This document shows positions 8,059-12,276 of a stretch of 12,276 nucleotides of DNA, piece after piece (the first letter of the stretch is position 1; each line of letters opens with the position of its first letter). The notes beneath the pieces were generated by a model that made no database searches, was not told the DNA's origin, and saw nothing but the letters and a program-made list of their open reading frames with translations. Source of the stretch: Candidatus Woesearchaeota archaeon (GTDB lineage Archaea > Nanobdellota > Nanobdellia > Woesearchaeales > SM23-78); assembly GCA_016933095.1 (NCBI GenBank), contig JAFGBP010000063.1, positions 1 to 12,276 of the forward strand, given 5' to 3'. Position numbers and translations under genes: made by a program.

Positions 8059-10548
8059 TTATTCAACAGCGTTGACGCTGATGGTGTTTAAGTCTGCAAC
8101 AACGACTTCAACCTCGTTACCTGAGAGGTCGTAGTCCTCATAGTCCGCTAGGACGTATGTTGCACCAAGGGTGTCCTGTGCGCTGTATCCAGCAACCAGC
8201 AATGCGTTCTTGCTTGGGAAAAGCTTGATTACCGCTTTGCCAGGTGTGAATCCTTCAGCACAGTTTGCAGGGTTGCCCATCAGTTCAGCTGCGACAGTGT
8301 TTGCACATGGTCCGCCGACAACGATCAAGTTAGTTGATCCGAGTGCCGGTGCGTCCGAGTCAAGCACTGCAAGGCCGACTGCAATTGGGTTGACAGATTC
8401 TGTCGTGAGCGATCCGTCATCAGAGGATGCTCCTTCCACAACGTCAATAACTCCTGCAGTCACGAAGGCCTGTGCATACTTCTGCGTCACAGGGTAGTCG
8501 ATGGTAAGCTCAGGTATGTCATCCGAGGTGTCGTGTGTGAATAACGCACCGTAGGTTGAGTATCCTTTGCTTAGGTCATCGTCGTCAGGGTCAGAGACCA
8601 AGTCTGCAGTTGTTCCGGCAATGTCAACTCCTGAGGAGGCCATTGTCAGCTCGTCTGCTGCAGCAGTCTGGTTGATGAAGACTGTTGAAGTCTCATCAGA
8701 CCCTTCGTCTAGATGGGAGTCGTCTGTCGTTATGTTCAGGGTTATTCCAGCACCAGTTATGGCAACAGGAGCTGTTCCTGCAACTTGTGCACCAAGTCCG
8801 ATCACTGCACCGTTCTTAGCAACGATCTTAACGTAGTCGCCGTTTGAAATTGCGCCGCTTCCGTCAAGGTCTATTGAGAGGTTCTCTGTCGTCTCGTTTA
8901 GCCAGAACGAGTGGGAAACCGCGTCAACAATCAGGTCTCCAGCACAACCATCCGTACCTGCCGTAAGGGTGTACGAAACTACAACATCCCCACCTGACAA
9001 GTCCGAAAAGGTTACCTTGTTGTCGTTGGTGTTGATGTACTTGTACTGTAGAACCTTGGTCGCTGCCTTGTCGTCGTTCATGTCAGCCTTATCGGAGACG
9101 ATGAAGTAGTCATCCTCTGAGATAAAGGTGGTGTTGGCGTAGTACGAGTTAGCCGCCACAAGATATTCTGTGAAGACTAGGTCGTCGTCCTCATTTCCCC
9201 ACTTGAAAGTTGCACCTGCAGTGGAGACGTATGGGAAGTCGAACTCATCCCCATTGACGTTGGTGAATTCAATCTTGTAACCGTCTGCACCATCAGGCGC
9301 GATGACGATTGGGGTTGAAGCCACCTTGACCATACCTGCGTAGGTGATGTCCCAGGTGTCAGTTAAGAATGCACCAGGGTTGTCCGCCTCGACAGGCTCC
9401 CTTGCACCAGCGCCAGCAGCGACGTCATAGCCATCATCAGCTGATACATTATACTTAATGTAGTTCAGCTTGAGGCTGGTTCCGCCTGTGACGTTTGTTG
9501 CCTTTATGATCAACTGGGCGTTGTCAACAGTCTCTCCCTTGACCTTAATAGTCTCTGAGTCAGAATAGACTGCGTCGTTGTAGTCGCTGTCTATGAGCTC
9601 GAGCTTGTTAGCTCCCAGGTAGAACTCAACTAGTCCTTCCCTGTTGTTGGTCAAGACTGACTGCACTCCGACAGTGACGTCTGATCCTAGGATCTGGGTC
9701 TCTCCAGATTCAAGGGACTTTGTCATCACTCCATTGACGCTCAACTTTGCGCTGTCGTCGTCGGCGATGAAGACTGCCGTGACCTCATAGTCGTTTCCGT
9801 CTATGGTGTAGGTCTTGGTCTCTCCGTCCCTAAGCACGTCAGCAACCTGTCCTCCCAAGAGAGTAAGGCTAAGCTCGTTTACCGTCTTCTGAGCGTCCAC
9901 TACTGTGAATGGTGCTCCGAGAATGGTTATAACCTCGTTCTCAAGATCTGTCAGGTCATAAGTTGTGGTTGCGCCAACCTGATCAAGGTCCGACTCTGCG
10001 CTCTCAGTGAACTCGAGCATGTACTCGAATACCGATGAGTCCTCTGGAATGACCAAGTAGTCTGCCAGAACGTCACCGCTGTTCTTGTACTGAACGTTCA
10101 TTGTTGCCGATTCAAACTTCAAGTACTGCTTGACTGGAGTTGAACTGGATCCTGTCTGTAGGACTCCGCTCTTCAATGCTGCCAAGTCGTCTGCAGTAAA
10201 TGTCTGCTTGACATCTCCGACGGCTTCTCCAAGTGCAAGAACGTCTGAGCTTGACTTAAACTCAGCTGCGTCTCCGCTGACCGATGCTTTTCCTGCTGCG
10301 CCCGGCACATCAATTAAGCTGCTTGATACAGCTTCTGCTTGAAGGCTGGCTGCAAGGTCGATTGCTCCGACGACGTCCGATGTAGCGGCTTTCTCGCCTA
10401 CGACGATCTTCCCGCTAAAGGCTCCGTCTGCAATGAACGGTGCAGGATAGGCGCTCAAATCTGCGGCTGCTCCCATGATGGTGGCTCCCAGCATGGTCGT
10501 TCCGGCAACAAGAGCTGCTATCTTCTTTGCTGTCTTCTTCATATCCAT
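8059..10548 (-). CDS. S-layer protein
   Basis: An 829-aa exported protein, probably the main component of the surface lattice. Residues 1-29 are a signal peptide (MDMKKTAKKIAALVAG start, cleavage likely after GAAA). The N-terminal block PFIADGAFSGKIVVG, followed by DVVGAIDLAASLQ (about 37-70), is the signature of the archaeal S-layer N-domain. The middle is beta-rich and acidic with many Asp and some N-x-S/T sequons. Near the C-terminus, VVGGPCANTVAAELMG and ALLVAGYSAQDTLGATYVLADY mark the matching C-domain, with a likely disulfide pair (GGPC and ANCAEG). No membrane anchor follows. The ATG at 10548 is set by GGAGGTG 7 nt upstream. Strong promoter, long structured leader and a clean terminator all indicate high expression. 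Confidence 0.92.
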   Translation of the reverse strand: MDMKKTAKKIAALVAGTTMLGATIMGAAADLSAYPAPFIADGAFSGKIVVGEKAATSDVVGAIDLAASLQAEAVSSSLIDVPGAAGKASVSGDAAEFKSSSDVLALGEAVGDVKQTFTADDLAALKSGVLQTGSSSTPVKQYLKFESATMNVQYKNSGDVLADYLVIPEDSSVFEYMLEFTESAESDLDQVGATTTYDLTDLENEVITILGAPFTVVDAQKTVNELSLTLLGGQVADVLRDGETKTYTIDGNDYEVTAVFIADDDSAKLSVNGVMTKSLESGETQILGSDVTVGVQSVLTNNREGLVEFYLGANKLELIDSDYNDAVYSDSETIKVKGETVDNAQLIIKATNVTGGTSLKLNYIKYNVSADDGYDVAAGAGAREPVEADNPGAFLTDTWDITYAGMVKVASTPIVIAPDGADGYKIEFTNVNGDEFDFPYVSTAGATFKWGNEDDDLVFTEYLVAANSYYANTTFISEDDYFIVSDKADMNDDKAATKVLQYKYINTNDNKVTFSDLSGGDVVVSYTLTAGTDGCAGDLIVDAVSHSFWLNETTENLSIDLDGSGAISNGDYVKIVAKNGAVIGLGAQVAGTAPVAITGAGITLNITTDDSHLDEGSDETSTVFINQTAAADELTMASSGVDIAGTTADLVSDPDDDDLSKGYSTYGALFTHDTSDDIPELTIDYPVTQKYAQAFVTAGVIDVVEGASSDDGSLTTESVNPIAVGLAVLDSDAPALGSTNLIVVGGPCANTVAAELMGNPANCAEGFTPGKAVIKLFPSKNALLVAGYSAQDTLGATYVLADYEDYDLSGNEVEVVVADLNTISVNAVE

Positions 10549-10570
10549 TTAAACACACCTCCGTGTTTAA
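10549..10570 (-). promoter_or_regulatory. Hairpin with the Shine-Dalgarno in its loop, adjacent to the S-layer start
   Basis: On the minus strand TTAAACAC and GTGTTTAA form a perfect 8-bp stem around the 6-nt loop GGAGGT. The loop is the ribosome binding site, and the stem ends directly before the ATG. The pairing is exact; an effect on translation or mRNA stability is inferred. Confidence 0.8.
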
Positions 10571-10578
10571 CTTTCGTT

Positions 10579-10695
10579 GGTAACCATGTTCTTTAACATG
10601 TACCTCTGTTTCATACTTCATCCAATATATGGGGTTTGCCTCATGCAGTTGTTTCCAACCGCATTCTTAAGCCCCCATACACCGTACTCTGTATG
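10579..10695 (-). promoter_or_regulatory. Structured 5' leader of the S-layer mRNA
   Basis: Three further hairpins precede the ribosome-binding hairpin. CATAC/GTATG pair at 10676-10695. A 9-bp stem with one G-U pair and a GAAA (GNRA) tetraloop lies at 10643-10664. CATGTT/AACATG, flanked by GGTA/TACC, lies at 10579-10604. Together with the promoter at 10731-10740 they imply a leader of about 160 nt. The hairpins are seen; the folding order is untested. Confidence 0.6.
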
Positions 10696-10730
10696 AAGTT
10701 GCCTAATGTGAGTCCCTAAGATTAAGTTTT

Positions 10731-10746
10731 GTTTATAAAGTTTTCG
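10731..10746 (-). promoter_or_regulatory. Strong promoter (BRE + TATA) of the S-layer gene
   Basis: The minus strand reads CGAAAACTTTATAAAC: a BRE-like purine stretch directly followed by TTTATAAA. Initiation is expected near 10709-10711, about 160 nt before the start codon. Confidence 0.7.
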
Positions 10747-10775
10747 CGCAGAACGCCTATAACCCCCACAAGCTA

Positions 10776-10796
10776 CGTTTTTAAGGCTTAAAAACG
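10776..10796. repeat. 21-bp palindrome upstream of the S-layer promoter
   Basis: CGTTTTTAAG (10776-10785) and CTTAAAAACG (10787-10796) are exact inverted arms around one central G. It sits about 35-55 bp upstream of the S-layer TATA box. It may be a regulator site; each arm also contains a TATA-like stretch. Confidence 0.6.
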
Positions 10797-10879
10797 CACC
10801 ATTCATCTATATCAGTGACTTTTAATTCGAAAGTAACAACACACCCCCAATCTCATTTCAAAAGGCAATACAAGCATTA

Positions 10880-10900
10880 TTAAAAAGCCCTTTATTAAGG
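10880..10900 (-). terminator. Possible terminator of the tRNA-Leu transcript
   Basis: On the minus strand CCTTAATAAAGG (self-complementary ends) is followed by GCTTTTTAATAA. It lies about 165 nt beyond the tRNA 3' end. The stretch 10797-10879 beyond it holds nothing I can assign. Confidence 0.35.
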
Positions 10901-10969
10901 TTTGCATCCCAGAAAAGCCCAAAATCCAAATTCCAGACCAAGAGGACGCTCGCATCCCACTACGCAAAA

Positions 10970-11007
10970 TGTGGATAACAGAAATACTCTGCATCTCTGA
11001 ACCCACA
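10970..11007 (-). repeat. tRNA-Leu trailer hairpin, copy 2
   Basis: The plus strand has TGTGG at 10970-10974 and CCACA at 11003-11007 as outer arms, enclosing CAGA and the conserved TCTCTGAACC segment. It matches the hairpin at 11023-11057 in both outer arms and the flanking CTCTGAACCCACA. Confidence 0.65.
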
Positions 11008-11022
11008 GCTCACTGCGCACAC

Positions 11023-11057
11023 TGTGGACAACAGAGGCGTATGCCTCTGAACCCACA
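11023..11057 (-). repeat. tRNA-Leu trailer hairpin, copy 1
   Basis: Outer arms TGTGG (11023-11027) and CCACA (11053-11057) enclose a 7-bp inner stem CAGAGGC/GCCTCTG (11032-11038, 11043-11049) with loop GTAT. On the minus strand it contains TTGTCCACA, a near copy of the tRNA 3' acceptor strand CGTCCACA. Its CCACAT can alternatively pair with ATGTGG at 11066-11071, inside the tRNA 3' end. Confidence 0.7.
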
Positions 11058-11066
11058 TGTTTCGAA

Positions 11067-11196
11067 TGTGGACGGCAGGATTCGAACCTGCGGAGGTACT
11101 AAACCAACAGGGTTTTTCGGCAAGGCCGAAAAGTTCAGGAACCTCCGGTTCCTCGCCACCTAAACCTGTCCCGTTTGACCACTCCGGCACGTCCAC
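11067..11196 (-). tRNA. tRNA-Leu (anticodon UAG) with a 46-nt intron
   Basis: On the minus strand the acceptor arms GTGGACG and CGTCCAC pair over 7 bp, and the discriminator is A (11067), as leucine tRNAs need. The D arm is CCG...CGG, the anticodon stem ACAGG/CCTGT, and the loop TT-TAG-G gives anticodon UAG, reading CUN codons. A long variable arm (GGT/ACC) marks a class II tRNA. The T arm is GCAGG-TTCGAAT-CCTGC. The exons are 11159-11196 and 11067-11112. The intron, 11113-11158, sits after position 37, the usual archaeal site. It folds into two hairpins: GGAACC/GGTTCC and TTTTCGGC/GCCGAAAA, each with a 3-nt loop. The exact splice sites depend on the bulge-helix-bulge fold, which I could not verify. 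CCA is not encoded. Confidence 0.92.
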
Positions 11197-11340
11197 AAAT
11201 GAGTGTTAACGAATTTGTGTGTCATTACGTGCGGCTCAAAAAATCTGCAAATCTTTGATTTGCAGGTCCATCCAAACCAGGTTTGGATGAAATCGCCAGA
11301 TTTTTTCTAGCCGGCACGTCCACCAATGCTTGCATTTGTG
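11194..11340 (-). repeat. tRNA-Leu leader unit, proximal: branched inverted repeats
   Basis: A dense set of pairings immediately upstream of the tRNA. CACAAAT/ATTTGTG pair at 11194-11219 and reach 3 nt into the tRNA. An outer stem GTGCGGCT (11229-11236) with AGCCGGCAC (11309-11317) continues as AAAAAATCTG/CAGATTTTTT (11238-11247, 11297-11306). It encloses two hairpins: CAAATC/GATTTG (11248-11262) and CATCCAAAC/GTTTGGATG (11269-11289). CAC-AATGC/GCATT-GTG follows at 11321-11340. The minus strand at 11311-11323 repeats the tRNA 5' end, GTGGACGTGCCGG. Confidence 0.7.
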
Positions 11341-11344
11341 CGTC

Positions 11345-11393
11345 GTGTCGGCCCAAAAATCGCGAAGCGGTTTTTGTCTGCCGGCACGTCCAC
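11345..11393 (-). repeat. tRNA-Leu leader unit, distal: long hairpin with tRNA 5'-end copy
   Basis: GTGTCGGC (11345-11352) pairs with GCCGGCAC (11380-11387). Inside, AAAAATCGC (11355-11363) pairs with GCGGTTTTT (11367-11375) around loop GAA. The minus strand at 11381-11393 is GTGGACGTGCCGG, identical to the first 13 nt of the tRNA. The layout (GTG-CGGC stem, then an A-run/T-run stem) is the same as in the proximal unit, with different bases. Confidence 0.7.
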
Positions 11394-11433
11394 AATAAGT
11401 AAACTATTTCTATCTCATTAGGACAAGCAAGAC

Positions 11434-11459
11434 GTTTAAAAAGCTTACTAAATTTAAAG
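11434..11459 (-). promoter_or_regulatory. Probable promoter of the tRNA-Leu transcript
   Basis: The minus strand holds two TATA-like boxes, CTTTAAATTTAG (11448-11459) and TTTTTAAAC (11434-11442). Either would start RNA near 11412-11427, just before the distal leader unit. No TATA box is evident 25 nt before the tRNA itself, so the leader units are probably transcribed as a 5' extension of about 215-230 nt. Confidence 0.45.
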
Positions 11460-11552
11460 GTTCAGAGAACAAGTCAGAAGCCGTCAAAAGACAAAGGAAA
11501 TAATTTGAGCCTGCAGGAACACGCACAACTAAGCCAGCGGTTCGAGAAGACC

Positions 11553-11639
11553 TCAATCGAAGTCGTCGTTGGAATCCCCATCGTCGTCTTCTTCGTCCTC
11601 TTCAAAGAAAGATCCACTCCAATCAATCACATTCATCAT
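11553..11639 (-). CDS. Candidate 28-aa acidic micro-protein
   Basis: A short frame starting ATGATG at 11639 and ending TGA at 11553. The product begins MMNVIDWSGSFF, followed by a run of 16 residues that is mostly Asp and Glu and ends DDFD. An ideal Shine-Dalgarno GGAGGTG (11646-11652) stands 6 nt before the ATG, which is the main reason to believe in it. No known domain. The acidic tail could bind a basic partner or RNA-mimic site, but that is speculation. It lies between the tRNA-Leu promoter and a T-rich tract on the same strand. A TATA-like box near 11706-11714 could drive it. Confidence 0.5.
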   Translation of the reverse strand: MMNVIDWSGSFFEEDEEDDDGDSNDDFD

Positions 11640-11669
11640 GCCATGCACCTCCAGCGTCCATCATGACCG

Positions 11670-11704
11670 TTAAAAAAACTTAAAAAGATAAAAAAAGATA
11701 AAAT
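11670..11704 (-). terminator. T-rich terminator tract
   Basis: The minus strand has four T runs (4, 7, 5 and 7 T) separated by one to three bases. It lies downstream of the coiled-coil gene and the 11-aa frame and probably ends their transcript. Confidence 0.55.
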
Positions 11705-11743
11705 TAATTTATAAGCATTGGGCCATCAAAAGCGCCTAAGGGC

Positions 11744-11779
11744 TTACTTCTTCTTTGCCTTTGCCTGTTCCTTAGCCAT
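11744..11779 (-). CDS. Candidate 11-aa basic micro-ORF
   Basis: The frame reads MAKEQAKAKKK and stops. GAGGTGA (11787-11793) precedes the ATG by 7 nt. A 6-bp hairpin TCACAA/TTGTGA (11792-11808) overlaps the first bases of that site and a second, 8-bp hairpin TTCCAGGC/GCCTGGAA (11818-11838) lies just upstream, between it and the coiled-coil gene stop. It may be a translated peptide or a leader-type element. At this length chance is a serious alternative. Confidence 0.3.
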   Translation of the reverse strand: MAKEQAKAKKK

Positions 11780-11791
11780 TCCTTGTTCACC

Positions 11792-11838
11792 TCACAAGTT
11801 TTTTGTGATGTCCACCCTTCCAGGCTTTGCGCCTGGAA
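11792..11838 (-). promoter_or_regulatory. Two hairpins between the coiled-coil gene and the micro-ORF
   Basis: TTCCAGGC/GCCTGGAA form a perfect 8-bp stem with a 5-nt loop at 11818-11838, 4 nt past the coiled-coil stop codon. TCACAA/TTGTGA form a 6-bp stem at 11792-11808. They could be processing or attenuation structures. Confidence 0.5.
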
Positions 11839-11842
11839 AGCC

Positions 11843-12073
11843 TCACTCCCATCCTTCTACATCACGGTTCTTGAGATTATCAATCCCTTGCAGCGCCTTA
11901 AGGTCTTCCCTCAGCCGGTCAAGCTCTGCCTGCTTGCGTGCCCGCAGGACGCCGTCCTTTATCTTTGACAAGTCCCATTCCAGAACCTTGACCTTCCGGT
12001 TAAGATCAGACATCCTATTATTTAGTATAGTGTTCGTCTGCATAGAAATCGCCTCAAGCTGTTTTATCTGCAT
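11843..12073 (-). CDS. Small coiled-coil protein, unknown function
   Basis: A 76-aa protein, almost wholly helical and charged, with heptad-like spacing of Leu, Ile, Val and Met from about residue 20 to 65 (NRKVKVLEWDLSKIKDG, then AELDRLREDLKALQ). It ends DVEGWE. No family is recognised; it probably forms a dimeric coiled coil and could bind another protein. The ATG at 12073 is chosen over an in-frame TTG at 12076, because a TATA-like CTTTATTG centred near 12101 predicts a leaderless mRNA starting there. Internal Met codons (NNRMSDLNRK) leave a shorter form possible. Confidence 0.6.
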   Translation of the reverse strand: MQIKQLEAISMQTNTILNNRMSDLNRKVKVLEWDLSKIKDGVLRARKQAELDRLREDLKALQGIDNLKNRDVEGWE

Positions 12074-12096
12074 CAACAGATAGTCGTATCATCTAC

Positions 12097-12106
12097 CAAT
12101 AAAGGG
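12097..12106 (-). promoter_or_regulatory. TATA-like box of the coiled-coil gene
   Basis: The minus strand reads CCCTTTATTGG with an A-rich BRE-like stretch before it, centred about 28 nt before the ATG at 12073. Confidence 0.45.
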
Positions 12107-12116
12107 TTTTTGATCA

Positions 12117-12149
12117 CCTGTTCGATCAAGCCATGCTTGACCAAGCAGG
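12117..12149. repeat. Inverted repeat with 3-nt loop
   Basis: TCAAGC (12126-12131) pairs with GCTTGA (12135-12140) around CAT. CCTG (12117-12120) and CAGG (12146-12149) give an outer clamp. It lies between the coiled-coil gene promoter and the repeat element and has no assigned role. Confidence 0.5.
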
Positions 12150-12190
12150 GCCTCATCTCAGAGCAGGTATTTAAATCTTTCTAAGTGCGG

Positions 12191-12276
12191 GGCTCTGTTC
12201 AAAAAGTAGCCCCTGGCTGCGCATAAGAATCGGAAAGCGGTTAACCTAGACTCGGCTAAAAGACGTTATTGATGGG
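12191..12276 (+). repeat. Dispersed small element, copy B (cut by the window end)
   Basis: Homologous to 5094-5162 over 12205-12273. Its left end GGCTCTGTTCA (12191-12201) is the reverse complement of the right end of copy A (5191-5201). The GGGGCT/AGCCCC arms (12189-12194, 12208-12213) form a local hairpin over the end. A TATA-like TATTTAAAT (12168-12176) lies just upstream in the same orientation, so this copy might be transcribed. The right end is outside the window. Confidence 0.65.

Noticed and set aside
8171..10596. Plus-strand frames opposite the S-layer gene
   Set aside because: Shadows of a codon-biased gene, without promoter or ribosome binding signals.
10618..10806. 62-aa minus-strand frame upstream of the S-layer gene
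   Set aside because: It spans the S-layer promoter, the palindrome and leader hairpins, has no ribosome binding site and no protein-like composition.
10960..11196. 78-aa minus-strand and 64-aa plus-strand frames over the tRNA region
   Set aside because: They are translations of the tRNA-Leu gene and its hairpins.
10970..11393. CRISPR-like array because of repeated GTGGAC units
   Set aside because: The repeats are short, unequally spaced (44, 53, 70 and 127 bp), hairpin-bound and of mixed orientation. No spacer pattern or cas gene is seen.
11311..11393. Additional tRNA-Leu genes or pseudogenes upstream of the tRNA
   Set aside because: Only the first 13 nt match; no anticodon arm, T arm or 3' acceptor strand follows in either unit.

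Overview
The window is archaeal. The genes have TATA boxes centred about 25-29 bp upstream of the start codon, several mRNAs look leaderless, and the tRNA-Leu gene carries an intron at the archaeal position. Protein families agree: a GINS replication subunit, a TrmB-type regulator, an archaeal S-layer protein and a TRAM-containing radical SAM protein. The S-layer type and the many small proteins would fit a DPANN lineage such as Woesearchaeota, but that placement is from memory and weak.

Left part (1-5900): a structured non-coding stretch; S-adenosylhomocysteine hydrolase (minus, bacterial-style long form); a small two-helix membrane protein divergent from a TrmB-family regulator, with a perfect inverted repeat between them; a GINS subunit (minus) divergent from a radical SAM/TRAM protein (plus); a small repeat element with inverted ends; and an MgtC/SapB-family membrane protein (plus). 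Most of these genes look leaderless and independently transcribed.

Middle (5960-10800): two cell-surface genes in tandem on the minus strand. The upstream one encodes a large S-layer protein. It has a strong TATA/BRE promoter, a leader of about 160 nt with several hairpins, and a Shine-Dalgarno sequence displayed in the loop of a perfect hairpin. A T-rich terminator separates it from the second gene, a secreted Ig-like surface protein with an acidic linker and an amphipathic C-terminus.

Right part (10860-12276): mostly non-coding and very rich in inverted repeats. An intron-containing tRNA-Leu(UAG) gene lies between repeated copies of its own acceptor-strand sequences: two extra copies of its first 13 nt upstream and two near-copies of its 3' acceptor strand downstream, nearly all inside hairpins. 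Beyond it are candidate micro-ORFs (28-aa acidic, 11-aa basic), a small coiled-coil protein gene and a second copy of the repeat seen near 5100.

The best candidates for something undescribed are the nested tRNA-end architecture, the S-layer leader with its loop-displayed ribosome binding site, and the small inverted-end element. All functional interpretation of these is inference.
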